NCBI GenBank assembly: GCA_964600685.1
Contig: CAZRKU010000004.1
Location: 1-63,155 of the forward strand
Length of the DNA: 63,155 bases
Source of the DNA: TMP-24 sp964600685
Lineage (GTDB): Bacteria; Pseudomonadota; Alphaproteobacteria; Rhodobacterales; Rhodobacteraceae
Reading direction: 5' to 3'
Shown: positions 15,234 through 24,784 of the stretch, piece by piece
Position numbering within the stretch: the first letter of the stretch is position 1
How the letters are laid out: every line of letters begins with the position of its first letter
The notes under the pieces: model-generated
The model's input: only the letters and a program-made list of their open reading frames with translations
Told to the model about the DNA's origin: nothing
Databases searched by the model: none
Position numbers and translations under genes: made by a program

Positions 15234-16382
15234 ATGACAAATCCACCCCGCCCGCCCCGACCACTCAGAATCCTCGAACTCGGCACCCAGCTGGGCGTGG
15301 GCGGCATCACCCGCCATATCCTTGCGCTGCGCCAATGGCTTGTCGAGAACGGGCATCAGGTCACCCTGGCCGGTTCGCCTGACGTCTGGGTGAATGAAAC
15401 ATCCGGCCTCCCCTACCTGAGCCTGCCGATCGACCGCGTGGCAGGCGGCGGCGGGGCGCTGCCCTCGCGGATCCTGGCCCTCGCCTCCGCCGCCTGGCGG
15501 CTCAGACGGTGGCTCATGGCGAACCCCACTGACATCCTGCACGCCCACGACAGCGCCCCCGCGCTCGTCGCCAACCTCGCCCGCAAGGGCCTCGGCATTC
15601 CCCTGATCGTCACCTACCACGGGTCCGAACCCGAACGGATCGCAGGCTTTGGCAAGATCGCCCGCACCTGCGATCTGACCATAACCCCGAGCCACCGCAG
15701 CGCCGAGGATCTGGCGACCATCGGCGGCCTGCCCCGTGACCGGCTCCGTGTCATCGGCTTGGGCGTCAACCCGCCCCCCGCCGTGACCGAGGCTGAGGTC
15801 GCCGCCCTCAGGGCGCGGCTCCTCGGCGACGGCGACCGGGTGATCCTGACCCTCGTGCGCCTCACCCACCAGAAGGGCGTCGACATCCTGATCGACTGCG
15901 TGGCGCGGCTGAAACCGGCCCATCCCGGCTGGCGCTTCATCCTCGCGGGCGACGGACAGGAGGAAGCGGCGCTGAAGGCACTGGCCGCCGAAAAGGGCGT
16001 CACCGACAGCCTCAGCTTCATCGGCCGCACCTCGGTGCCGCACCTTCACCTGCGCGCCGCCGACCTGTTCCTCCTGACCTCGCGCTGGGAGGCGCTGCCC
16101 TTCACCATCGTCGAGGCGTTTCAGGCCGGCTGCCCGGCGGTCGCCACCGCCTGTTCGGGCGTCGTCGAACTGATCGACGACAGCGTGGGCCGTGTCACAC
16201 CCATCGGCGACGTGCCCGCGATCTGCGCCGCAGTCGAGGAAGTCCTGTCCGGCGAACCCCGCCGCCGCGCCATGTCCGCCGCGGCCCTGGCGCGTGCGCG
16301 GGAAGACCGTTTCAACCCCGACTGGGTGCATCCGCAGTTCGAAAAGCTGTATCTGTCGCTGCTCCGCCCCCGGGGCAGGTGA
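15234..16382 (+). CDS. Glycosyltransferase family 4 (GT4)
   Basis: 382 aa with the GT-B fold. The N-terminal acceptor domain starts LRILELGTQLGVGGITRHIL. The C-terminal donor domain has RFILAGDGQEEAALKALA and the GT4 E-x7-E motif in SRWEALPFTIVEAFQAGCP. It would transfer a sugar from a nucleotide donor to a glycan, cytoplasmically, in polysaccharide or lipopolysaccharide assembly. The ATG at 15234 follows a GGCGGGA stretch. No other glycan gene is adjacent; the GDP-mannose genes lie 13 kb away. Confidence 0.9.
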   Translation: MTNPPRPPRPLRILELGTQLGVGGITRHILALRQWLVENGHQVTLAGSPDVWVNETSGLPYLSLPIDRVAGGGGALPSRILALASAAWRLRRWLMANPTDILHAHDSAPALVANLARKGLGIPLIVTYHGSEPERIAGFGKIARTCDLTITPSHRSAEDLATIGGLPRDRLRVIGLGVNPPPAVTEAEVAALRARLLGDGDRVILTLVRLTHQKGVDILIDCVARLKPAHPGWRFILAGDGQEEAALKALAAEKGVTDSLSFIGRTSVPHLHLRAADLFLLTSRWEALPFTIVEAFQAGCPAVATACSGVVELIDDSVGRVTPIGDVPAICAAVEEVLSGEPRRRAMSAAALARAREDRFNPDWVHPQFEKLYLSLLRPRGR

Positions 16383-16447
16383 AGCCGGCCCCGCCGGTCA
16401 CCGTCCCGCCCAGGCGCCTTCGGTTCCACCCGGCGCAGGCGGCAACC

Positions 16448-16858
16448 TCACGCGGGCGGCATGCCCGGAAACCGCGGCAGTTCGGCCGCCATCAGATCCC
16501 AATCCCACTCAGGCCGGGAAAACACGACGACCTGCGGTTTGTAGGCTGCGGGATCGTCAAGCGTTCCGGCGGTGATTCCCATCATCATCGGCGCGCCGTC
16601 GCCGGTTCCGGCGATCGGCGATCCGCATTTCGGGCAGAAGTGGCGCGTCGCGTTCGCGCCGCTGTCCGCGACATAGCTCCAGCTGGCCATGTTTCCGGTC
16701 AGTTCCACCTGATCCTTCATGAAGAACATCATGTCCGAATGGCCGCAGCCTGACAAATGGCGGCACTTGCTGCATTGGCAATGGCCGTTCACGACCGGTT
16801 CGCCCTTGATCTCGTAACGCACGCTGCCACAGGCGCAACCACCGGAATATTTAGCCAT
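16448..16858 (-). CDS. GFA (CENP-V/GFA domain) zinc protein
   Basis: 136 aa with the family's zinc cysteines: C8 and C10 (GGCACGSVRY), C27, C29 and C32 (GHCQCSKCRHLSG) and a CPKC pair in RHFCPKCGSPI. Members include the S-hydroxymethylglutathione synthase Gfa, but most are uncharacterised and the activity of Gfa itself is debated. AGGAGG precedes the ATG at 16858. It is monocistronic and convergent with GT4. Confidence 0.9.
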   Translation of the reverse strand: MAKYSGGCACGSVRYEIKGEPVVNGHCQCSKCRHLSGCGHSDMMFFMKDQVELTGNMASWSYVADSGANATRHFCPKCGSPIAGTGDGAPMMMGITAGTLDDPAAYKPQVVVFSRPEWDWDLMAAELPRFPGMPPA

Positions 16859-16917
16859 TTCTAGCCTCCTGTTCACACCGGGGGTCCGGCAGGTCACCGG
16901 CGGGCGGCAACCGCAGC

Positions 16918-16938
16918 CCCCCGCCCGAAAGGCGGGGG
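16918..16938 (-). terminator. Hairpin between uraH and the GFA gene
   Basis: CCCCCGCC and GGCGGGGG form an 8-bp GC stem with a CGAAA loop. On the minus strand it lies downstream of the uraH stop (17095) and upstream of the GFA gene, so it would terminate uraH transcription. Confidence 0.5.
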
Positions 16939-17094
16939 CCGGATTTGCAGAGGCCGCAATCATAGCACGTCTGGCCGCGAAATCCTACGGGCGCCGCCGG
17001 CCTGAAGCGGCGCATCGGGCATCGGTCGGCGGAATCCAGAGCAGCAAGCCCGCCGGCGCCGGGGCGTCAGCGCACAAGGGACGGGCGGGCGACC

Positions 17095-17454
17095 TCAGCT
17101 GCCGCGATAGGTCGAATAGCCGAAGGGCGACAGGAGCAGCGGCACGTGATAATGCGCCGCGCCCTCCGAAATCCCGAACCGGATCGGGATCTCGTCCAGG
17201 AAGCGCGGGCTCTCCGGCGGCACCCCCACCCGGTCGAGATAGGCGCCGGCACAGAACACCAGCTCATAGGTGCCGGGCGCGAATTTGCCCTTGGGCAGGA
17301 TCGGCGCGTCGGTGCGTCCGTCCGCATTCGTCACCGCCTCGGCGATCTTCTGCCGGGAGGTGTCGCTGACCCGGTAAAGCGCGATGCGCATCCCCGCCGC
17401 CGGTGTGCCGCGCGCCGTGTCCAGAACATGGGTGGTCAGATATCCGTCGCTCAT
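17095..17454 (-). CDS. uraH: 5-hydroxyisourate hydrolase
   Basis: 119 aa, transthyretin-like. It begins with LTTHVLDTARGTPAAGMRIA, contains RTDAPILPKGKFAPGTYELV and ends with the family signature YSTYRGS. It hydrolyses 5-hydroxyisourate, the product of urate oxidation, to OHCU, which the UraD domain of the divergent gene then decarboxylates. The start at 17454 is the family start. It is divergent from puuE-uraD, with a perfect inverted repeat between them. No urate oxidase gene is in the window. Confidence 0.95.
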   Translation of the reverse strand: MSDGYLTTHVLDTARGTPAAGMRIALYRVSDTSRQKIAEAVTNADGRTDAPILPKGKFAPGTYELVFCAGAYLDRVGVPPESPRFLDEIPIRFGISEGAAHYHVPLLLSPFGYSTYRGS

Positions 17455-17519
17455 GTGTCCCCTCCACGGCCTTGGTCCCATGATGCACGTCCGGCGCCAA
17501 ATGGCGATCATCGGAAAAT

Positions 17520-17535
17520 CCGAAAGCACTTTCGG
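17520..17535. promoter_or_regulatory. Inverted repeat in the uraH/puuE divergent promoter
   Basis: CCGAAAG-CA-CTTTCGG is a perfect 7-2-7 repeat in the 145-bp divergent region, flanked by A/T-rich DNA. It lies 66 bp before uraH and 65 bp before puuE, nearly equidistant. Strong candidate operator for a purine-catabolism regulator not encoded here. Confidence 0.55.
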
Positions 17536-17599
17536 TATTTTGCTGATAATCGAACGGATGCGCCCGGTCTATCAAGGGCTACCGCCGACAGGAGGCCCC

Positions 17600-19011
17600 A
17601 TGAACCGCTACCCCCGCGACTTCCGTGGTTATGGTCCCACCCCGCCCGACGCCCGCTGGCCGGGTGGCGCGCGTATCGCCATCTCGCTGGTCCTGAATTA
17701 TGAGGAAGGGGGCGAGAACAACCTCCTGCACGGCGACAAACAGTCCGAGGCCTTCCTCTCCGACATCGCCGGTGCCGCCCCCTGGCTCGGCATGCGCCAC
17801 TGGAACATGGAATCGATCTACGACTATGGCGCGCGGGCCGGCTTCTGGCGGCTGCATCGCCTCTTCACCGGCCTGAACCTTCCCGTCACGATCTATGGCG
17901 TGACCGCCGCCCTCGCCCGCAACCCCGAACAGGTGGCGGCCATGCAGGCGGCGGGCTGGGAAATCGCCTCGCACGGCCTGAAATGGGTCGACCACCGCGA
18001 CATGACGGAGGAGGAGGAGCGCGCCCAGATCATCGAGTCGTTCCGCCTGCACGAGGAGGTGGTGGGTGAGCCACCGCGCGGCTGGTATACGGGCCGCTGC
18101 TCGATGAACACCGTGCGCCTGACCGCCGAAACCGGGCGGCTCGCCTGGATCTCCGACACCTACGACGACGACCTGCCCTATTGGATGGAAGTGGGCGACC
18201 GCGATCAGCTGGTGATCCCCTATACGCTGGAAGCCAATGACATGCGTTTCGCCACCGCGCCGGGCTATGTCGAGGGCGAGCAGTTCTTCACCTACCTCAG
18301 GGATACGTTCGATACGCTTTACGCCGAAGGCATGGGCGGTCAGGCCAGGATGTTCTCGGTCGGCCTGCATTGCCGGCTGATCGGCCGCCCCGGCAAGATC
18401 GCCGGGCTGAGGCGCTTCCTCGACTATGCGCGCGGCCACGAAGGCGTCTGGTTCGCCCGCCGGATCGAGATTGCCGATCATTGGGCGAAAACCCACCCCC
18501 ACAAACGTTTCGAACGGCCAAGCGGCATGACCAAGGCCCGCTTCACCGAAAGGTTCGGCTCGATCTACGAACATTCCCCCTGGATCGCCGGACGCGCCTG
18601 GGGGCTGGAACTCGGCCCGGCGCATGACAGCGCCGCAGGCCTTGCCAATGCCCTCGCCCGGATCTTCCGCTCGGCCAGCCCCGAAGAGCGCCTCGGCGTG
18701 CTGCGCGCCCACCCCGACCTTGCCGGCAAGCTCGCCGCCGCCAGACGGCTGACGGCGGACTCGACCGCCGAACAGGCCTCGGCCGCGCTCGACGCGCTGA
18801 CCGACGCGGAACGCGCGGCCTTCCAGCGGCTGAACGCGGACTATGTGGCCAGGCACGGTTTCCCCTTCATCATCGCCGTGCGCGACAATACCAAGACCGC
18901 GATCCTGCGCGCTTTCGAGGCCCGCACCGGCAATGACACTGAAACCGAGTTCGCGACCGCCTGCCGTCAGGTCGAACGGATCGCCGAACTGCGCCTGAAG
19001 GACATCCTGCC

Positions 19012-19015
<4 letters not shown>
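17600..19015 (+). CDS. puuE: Bifunctional PuuE-type allantoinase / OHCU decarboxylase
   Basis: 471 aa. Residues about 1-305 are the polysaccharide-deacetylase-like allantoinase PuuE (YPRDFRGYGPTPPDARWPGG, SLVLNYEEGGENN, GWEIASHGLKWVDH). Residues about 310-471 are OHCU decarboxylase (UraD): RFTERFGSIYEHSPWIAGRA and LRAHPDLAGKL with the catalytic-type His, then GFPFIIAVRDNTK. The fusion joins (S)-allantoin production and its hydrolysis to allantoate. The ATG at 17600 follows AGGAGG. The stop overlaps allE (ATGATG). Such fusions are known in proteobacteria. Confidence 0.95.
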
Positions 19016-19851
<836 letters not shown>

Positions 19852-19856
19852 CCCCC

Positions 19857-19904
19857 TTCATCTGTTCCCAAATATCCCGGGGGTCCGGGGGCAGCGCCCC
19901 CGGC
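19857..19904 (-). repeat. GC-hairpin/ATATTTGG element, copy 1
   Basis: Read on the minus strand: a GGGGGC-rich hairpin (19885-19903), then CCCCCGGGATATTTGGGAAC and AGATGAA. Nearly identical to copy 3 at 49221. It lies between allE and allA, where it may attenuate or protect transcript. Confidence 0.75.
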
Positions 19905-19921
19905 CTCCGCCCGGAGGGCAA

Positions 19922-20410
19922 ATGACCCAGATCCTCAAGACCCGCCCGCTGACCGCCGAGGCCTTCGCCCCGTTCGGCGAGGTGCTGGAAGCCGCCGGCC
20001 AGCCCGACCGGCTGATCAACGCGGGCCGATGCGGCCGCTTCCACGACCGGGCGCGGCTCGACTTCGCCGACGCCCGCGGCGGCATCTCGGTCTTCAGGTC
20101 GGCGCTCTTCGCCCTGCCCTTCGCCTTCGATCTGCTGGAGCGCCACCCCGACGGCAGCCAGGCCTTCCTGCCGATGAGCGCCGACCCGTTCCTCGTGATC
20201 GTGGCGCCCGACGAAGGCGGCACCCCCGGCACCCCGCTCGCCTTCCTCACCACCGGCGCGCAGGGCATCAACATCCGCCGCAACATCTGGCACGGCGTCC
20301 TCACCCCCCTGTCCGGTCCCGGCCTCTTTGCCGTGATCGACCGCATCGGCCCCACGCCCAACCTCGAGGAATTCCGGTTTGCGGTGCCTTTCACCGTCAC
20401 CGGGCCCTAG
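19922..20410 (+). CDS. allA: Ureidoglycolate lyase
   Basis: 162 aa. Family landmarks: LTAEAFAPFGEVLEA, SVFRSALFALPFAFDLLERH, GSQAFLPMSADPFLVIVAP and RRNIWHGVLTPL. It splits ureidoglycolate into glyoxylate and urea, the last ureide step. The glyoxylate could enter the beta-hydroxyaspartate cycle encoded 3 kb downstream. GGAGGGCAA precedes the ATG. It is separated from allE by a hairpin repeat. Confidence 0.94.
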   Translation: MTQILKTRPLTAEAFAPFGEVLEAAGQPDRLINAGRCGRFHDRARLDFADARGGISVFRSALFALPFAFDLLERHPDGSQAFLPMSADPFLVIVAPDEGGTPGTPLAFLTTGAQGINIRRNIWHGVLTPLSGPGLFAVIDRIGPTPNLEEFRFAVPFTVTGP

Positions 20411-20495
20411 CCCCGCCCGGGGCACCTGACCGGACCGCGTCCAAGGGGCGGCGCGGAGACGGCGCGAAGAAAATGGCCCCGAAGGGAAGCGATAC

Positions 20496-21980
20496 ATGAA
20501 CCAGACCACACATCCGGTGGACGAGATTCTCGCCCCGCCGAAACTCTTTACCCTCGGCCTTCAGCATGTCCTCGTGATGTATGCGGGCGCCATCGCCGTG
20601 CCGCTGATCGTCGGCCGCGCGCTGAAACTCGAACCCGCCGACGTGGCCTTCCTGATCTCGGCCGACCTCTTCGCCTGCGGGATCGTCACCCTGATCCAGT
20701 CGCTCGGCGCGACCCAATGGTTCGGCATCCGCCTGCCGGTGATGATGGGCGTCACCTTCGCCGCCGTCGGTCCGATGGTCGCCATCGCGGGCGCGAACCC
20801 CGGACCGGAGGGCGCGCGCATGATCTTCGGCGCGATCATCGCGGCCGGTCTCATCGCGATGCTGATCGCGCCGCTCGTCTCGAAGATGCTGAGGTTCTTC
20901 CCGCCGGTCGTGACCGGCACGATCATCCTGGTGATCGGCGTCTCGCTCATGCGGATCGGCATCAACTGGATCTTCGGCACCCCGGTCGGCCCGACCGCCC
21001 CGCAGATCGTCGACCCGGCGCAGGCGGACTGGCTGAAGGCGGTGACCGACCTTGCGGCGGCGGGCGGCACGCAGATCCCGGCGGTGCCGCAAGGACTGGC
21101 GCTGGCGCCCAAGCTGGACAATCCACTCTACGCCGCGCCCGGCAACGTCGCCATCTCGGCCATCGTCCTGATCGCCATCATGCTGATCGCGCGCTTCGGC
21201 AAGGGTTTCGTCGCCAACATCTCGGTGCTCTTGGGCATCATCATCGGCGGCATCCTTGCCGCCCTCCTGGGCAAGATGACCTTCGCCAAGGTGGCCGAGG
21301 CCTCGTGGTTCGACCTGATCACCCCCTTCCGCTTCGGCACGCCGATCTTCGATCCGGTGATGATCGTGACGATGGTCCTGGTGATGATCGTGGTGATGAT
21401 CGAATCCACCGGCATGTTCCTCGCCCTCGGCGATCTCACCGGCAGGAAGATCACCCAGCCGATGCTGTCGGCGGGCCTCAGGACCGACGGGCTCGGCACG
21501 CTGATCGGCGGCATCTTCAACACCTTCCCCTACACGTCCTTCAGCCAGAACGTCGGCCTGGTCGGCGTGACCGGCATCAAGTCGCGGTTCGTCTGCGTCG
21601 CCGGGGGGGTGATCCTGATCGTCCTCGGGTTGGTGCCCAAGATGGGCGCGCTGGTCGAGGCGCTGCCGACCGCCGTGCTGGGCGGGGCGGGACTTGTGAT
21701 GTTCGGCATGGTCGCGGCCACCGGCATCCGCATCCTGTCGGCGGTCGACTTCTCCTCGAACCGCAACAACCTCTTCATCGTCGCGGTGTCGCTCGGCTTC
21801 GGGATGATCCCGCTCATCGCGCCGAACTTCAAGATGTGGATGCCGCCCGCGATCCATCCGCTGATCGAATCCGGCATTCTGCTGGCCACGCTCTCGGCCC
21901 TGGTCCTGAACGCCTTCTTCAACGGCGCGCAGGGAACGGCCGAGGATCTGAAAGCCGCGGCCTCGACCGCCGATCACTGA
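20496..21980 (+). CDS. NCS2-family purine/urate:cation symporter
   Basis: 494 aa, about 12-14 helices. Family marks are LGLQHVLVMYAGAIAVPLIV near the N-terminus and the NCS2 signature QNVGLVGVTG. The signature ends in G rather than the R of uracil carriers, as in xanthine/urate carriers such as XanQ. With allA, allE, puuE and uraH it most likely imports urate or xanthine. It lies 85 bp after allA, probably the same operon. Substrate is inferred. Confidence 0.88.
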   Translation: MNQTTHPVDEILAPPKLFTLGLQHVLVMYAGAIAVPLIVGRALKLEPADVAFLISADLFACGIVTLIQSLGATQWFGIRLPVMMGVTFAAVGPMVAIAGANPGPEGARMIFGAIIAAGLIAMLIAPLVSKMLRFFPPVVTGTIILVIGVSLMRIGINWIFGTPVGPTAPQIVDPAQADWLKAVTDLAAAGGTQIPAVPQGLALAPKLDNPLYAAPGNVAISAIVLIAIMLIARFGKGFVANISVLLGIIIGGILAALLGKMTFAKVAEASWFDLITPFRFGTPIFDPVMIVTMVLVMIVVMIESTGMFLALGDLTGRKITQPMLSAGLRTDGLGTLIGGIFNTFPYTSFSQNVGLVGVTGIKSRFVCVAGGVILIVLGLVPKMGALVEALPTAVLGGAGLVMFGMVAATGIRILSAVDFSSNRNNLFIVAVSLGFGMIPLIAPNFKMWMPPAIHPLIESGILLATLSALVLNAFFNGAQGTAEDLKAAASTADH

Positions 21981-22078
21981 CCCTCGGCGCTCGGGCGCTG
22001 GCCGGGCATGCCGGGGACATCCGGCGCCCGGGGAAGGTGCGCATTCATGGCGCGCGCCCGGTCCTGCCGCAAACGAAA

Positions 22079-22105
22079 ACGGGGACGGCCTCCGGCCATC
22101 CCCGT
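22079..22105 (-). terminator. Rho-independent terminator of cspA
   Basis: On the minus strand ACGGGGATGGCC-GGA-GGCCGTCCCCGT folds into a 12-bp stem with one T-G pair, followed directly by TTTCGTTT. It lies 27-53 bp after the cspA stop. Confidence 0.85.
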
Positions 22106-22131
22106 TCCAAGTCCCGCACAGTCCTGAAAAA

Positions 22132-22338
22132 TCAGGCCAGCGCCAGGTTGATTGCCGACTCGCGGCCGTCACGGCCGGATTCGACGTCGAAGGTCACGGC
22201 CTGACCGTCATCGAGCTGGCGGATGCCGGCGCGCTCCATGGCGGAGACATGGACGAACACGTCCTTGTTGCCATTCGCCGGGGCGATGAAGCCGAAACCT
22301 TTGGTTGCGTTGAACCATTTCACGGTGCCATTGGCCAT
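22132..22338 (-). CDS. cspA: CspA-family cold shock protein
   Basis: 68 aa, a single cold-shock domain with RNP1 KGFGFIAP and RNP2 VFVHVSA, starting MANGTVKWFN. An RNA chaperone that unwinds mRNA structures. GAGGAG lies at a good distance before the ATG at 22338, and a strong terminator follows. No other gene lies upstream for 340 bp, which fits the long leader typical of cold-shock genes. Confidence 0.96.
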   Translation of the reverse strand: MANGTVKWFNATKGFGFIAPANGNKDVFVHVSAMERAGIRQLDDGQAVTFDVESGRDGRESAINLALA

Positions 22339-22678
22339 CGTGATAACTCCTCATTTGGTGCCATCCGCGGAAGTGCGATGGCGCGGCTCAGTCACATCAA
22401 GATCGAGAACTGAAGCCGTGAGGAGACAGAAGAATCGACAGATACTTATTGCGCTCCATGCACATGGGGCAGATCGGGGCGCGGCGCAAGCACTGAATGA
22501 AAAGAAACCCGAGATCGGCGGATCCCGGGGGATTTCGGGCGGATCGCCGCCGGTCCGGGCCTGGCAGGCGGGGGGAAACCCCCTTTCAAGCATCGGGCGA
22601 AAGTTCAACTTTCAACCAGATTCAAAAGATTGCCATCGTTTTTCCCGGTGTCACAGGGGCCGATCCCCCCTCCCCGGC
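22339..22678 (-). other. cspA upstream region
   Basis: No gene. It contains a GGGGG-AAA-CCCCC hairpin near 22572-22585, downstream of the GAPDH-like gene on the minus strand, and an odd palindrome GAAAGTT-C-AACTTTC at 22599-22613. The cspA promoter and leader should be in the part nearest 22338. Confidence 0.4.
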
Positions 22679-23656
22679 TCATTTCATCAACCGCGCCACG
22701 TCCAGCATGCGGTTGGAAAACCCCCATTCATTGTCATACCAGCCAAAGACCCTGACCAGCCCGCCCCGGGTCGCGCGGGTTTCCGGCAGGGCCATCACGA
22801 TGCTTTCGGCCCGCGCCCGCAGGTCGCTCGACACCAGCGGCCGGTCGGTCCAGCCGATCACGCCGCCCGCGCCCTGCACCAGCGCGTTCACCGCCTCGCG
22901 CCCCGGTCGCGCCCCCAGCATCACCGTCAGATCGACGGCGGAGACCGAAGCGACCGGCACCCTGACCGCCGCCCCCTCGATCCGCCCCGCCAGCCCCGGC
23001 AGAACCACGTCCAGCAGGCGCGAGGCCGAGGTGGTGGTCGGCACCATGGACAGCGCCGCCGCGCGCGAACGGGCAAAATCCGCCGCGGGCGCGTCCACCG
23101 TCGGCTGGCTGCCGGTATAACAATGGATGGTCGTCATCCAGCCGGTCTCGACCCCGAAGGCCTGATCCAGAAGCCGGGCAAGGGGCGCCAGCGCATTGGT
23201 CGTGCAAGACGCGTTCGAGACGATGCGATGGTCCGGCCTGAGGCCCGCCTCGTTCGCCCCCAGAACCACCGTATAATCCGCCGCGAGCGCCGGGCCCGAC
23301 ACCAGAACCTTGCGCGCACCGGCCTTCAGGCCCGCCTCGGCCACCGCGCGGTCCCCCGCCCGGCCGGTGCATTCCATCACGACATCCACGCCCCCGAGGT
23401 CCAGCGCGCCAAGATCGCGCTCCGCGGTCAGGCGGATCGCCCGGCCCATCACCGTCAGGCTGCCGTCGCCGAGCCGCACCTCGCCCCGGAACGGCCCGAA
23501 GGTGCTGTCATATTCGAACAGATAGGCCGCCATCTCCGGCTGCGCGATATCGTTGATCGCCACGATCTCCAGATCGTCATGCCCCCCCGACAAGGCCGCG
23601 CGCAGGACCGACCGTCCGATCCGGCCAAAACCGTTCAGGGCAATGCGCACCGTCAT
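22679..23656 (-). CDS. GAPDH-like (glyceraldehyde-3-phosphate or erythrose-4-phosphate dehydrogenase family)
   Basis: 325 aa. Rossmann motif VRIALNGFGRIGRSVLRA; catalytic Cys151 in SNASCTTNALAPLA with the His178 partner in TTIHCYTGSQPT; C-terminal VRVFGWYDNEWGFSNRM. Sequence and length (325 against about 333) mark it as a divergent paralog. It sits on the same strand 83 bp downstream of bhcD, so it may be read with the beta-hydroxyaspartate operon. The ATG at 23656 is used; a TTG 6 bp upstream is an alternative. Glycolytic, erythrose-phosphate or another substrate cannot be settled by eye. Confidence 0.85.
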   Translation of the reverse strand: MTVRIALNGFGRIGRSVLRAALSGGHDDLEIVAINDIAQPEMAAYLFEYDSTFGPFRGEVRLGDGSLTVMGRAIRLTAERDLGALDLGGVDVVMECTGRAGDRAVAEAGLKAGARKVLVSGPALAADYTVVLGANEAGLRPDHRIVSNASCTTNALAPLARLLDQAFGVETGWMTTIHCYTGSQPTVDAPAADFARSRAAALSMVPTTTSASRLLDVVLPGLAGRIEGAAVRVPVASVSAVDLTVMLGARPGREAVNALVQGAGGVIGWTDRPLVSSDLRARAESIVMALPETRATRGGLVRVFGWYDNEWGFSNRMLDVARLMK

Positions 23657-23739
23657 GGGCAACTCCGCAGGCTTCCGTCCGGGCGCAGGTGATCACGAAG
23701 CGCAGGGCGGCGCAACTGGCCGACGCGGACGCTAAACCC

Positions 23740-24702
23740 TTATATTGTAACCGATACAGCCACGCCCTTTTCCACGGCCAGCCGCACGGCGGCATCCGCC
23801 ACCGCCAGATCCTGCAAGCCGACTCCCGTGCCGTCGAAGAGCGTGATCTCCGCCTCCGACCGCCGGCCGGGCGCCAGCCCGGCAATCACCGCGCCGATGG
23901 GGGTGATGTCCGCTTCGCGGATCAGACCGGCGGCGATCGCATGTTGCGCCTCGCCGATCGTCACCGACTGCGCCACCTCGTCGGTGAAAAGCCGCGCGCG
24001 GGCCAGAAGGTGCGGCTCCACCTCCTGCTTGCCCCTGGTGTCGGTGCCCATGCAGGCCAGATGGGTGCCCGCCCGCACATGGGCGTCCAGAAGCGAGGCG
24101 GCGGGCGAGGAGGTGATGGTGATGACCACGTCGGCCTCCGCGCCCAGCCGCTCCAGCGTCACCGCCTCGAACGGCAGGCCCAATTCTTCGGCGACCGCGC
24201 CGAGTTTCGGCAACATCTCGGGATGCAGGTTCCAGGCCACCACCCGCTCGAACCGCCTGACCCGCGCCGCCGCGCGCAACTGGAACCCCGCCTGATGGCC
24301 CGCGCCGACGATGCCCAGCACCCGCGCATCCCGCCGCGCCAGCCGGTCGATGGAAATGGCCGAAGCCGCCGCCGTGCGCAGCGCCGTCAGAAGATTGCCC
24401 CCGACCATCGCCGTGGGCCGCCCGCTGTCGGGATCGAACAGATAGACCGTCGACTGATGGTTGGTGATCCCGCGGTCGGCATTGCCGGGGAAGTAGCCGC
24501 CGGCCTTCACGCCCAGCAGATGCCCCGCCCGGTCCAGCCCCGACTTGAACCCATATTGCCGCCCCTCGCCCAGCGCTTCGCGGACGACCGGGAAGTTATA
24601 GGCCTCCCCGCGCGCCATGGCGGCAAAGGTCGCCTCGACCGCGGCGAATGCGGCCTCCGGCGTGATCAGACCGGCAATCTCGGCCTCTGGCACGATCAGC
24701 AT
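23740..24702 (-). CDS. bhcD: Iminosuccinate reductase, ornithine cyclodeaminase/mu-crystallin family
   Basis: 320 aa with the Rossmann motif LGIVGAGHQAGFQLRAAARV and family block LTALRTAAASAISIDRLARR. In the beta-hydroxyaspartate cycle BhcD reduces iminosuccinate to aspartate. The identification rests on the gene set bhcA-B-C-D with divergent bhcR, the arrangement known from Paracoccus. Family members elsewhere are ornithine cyclodeaminases or alanine dehydrogenases. GAGAGGG precedes the ATG at 24702. A hairpin and an 11-bp-period repeat lie just upstream. Confidence 0.9.
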   Translation of the reverse strand: MLIVPEAEIAGLITPEAAFAAVEATFAAMARGEAYNFPVVREALGEGRQYGFKSGLDRAGHLLGVKAGGYFPGNADRGITNHQSTVYLFDPDSGRPTAMVGGNLLTALRTAAASAISIDRLARRDARVLGIVGAGHQAGFQLRAAARVRRFERVVAWNLHPEMLPKLGAVAEELGLPFEAVTLERLGAEADVVITITSSPAASLLDAHVRAGTHLACMGTDTRGKQEVEPHLLARARLFTDEVAQSVTIGEAQHAIAAGLIREADITPIGAVIAGLAPGRRSEAEITLFDGTGVGLQDLAVADAAVRLAVEKGVAVSVTI

Positions 24703-24715
24703 GGGAACCCTCTCT

Positions 24716-24734
24716 GTCCCGACGGTGTCGGGAC
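24716..24734 (-). promoter_or_regulatory. Hairpin just upstream of the bhcD ribosome site
   Basis: GTCCCGAC and GTCGGGAC pair perfectly over 8 bp with a 3-nt loop, ending 13 bp before the bhcD ATG on the mRNA. It may tune bhcD translation or mark an RNA processing site. Confidence 0.4.
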
Positions 24735-24736
24735 GC

Positions 24737-24769
24737 TTGCCATACGTTTGCCCTACGCTTGCAGGACGG
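24737..24769 (-). repeat. Three 11-bp tandem units, copy B
   Basis: Units TTGCCATACGT, TTGCCCTACGC and TTGCAGGACGG in a row, 35-67 bp upstream of bhcD. The first two units match copy A at 14818 in 18 of 22 positions. It lies in the 82-bp gap between bhcC and bhcD. Confidence 0.5.
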
Positions 24770-24784
24770 TCGCCGCCCCCGCCA

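Noticed and set aside
14796..16331. Upstream extension of the small minus-strand gene through the GT4 gene
   Set aside because: The long frame is open only because it is antisense to GT4; only the last 71 residues look coding.
20397..22172. 591-codon minus-strand frame over the NCS2 permease
   Set aside because: His/Asp-rich reverse-frame artefact; the plus strand is a normal membrane transporter.
23669..23739. Possible terminator between bhcD and the GAPDH-like gene
   Set aside because: No stable hairpin seen, so an operon break cannot be claimed there.
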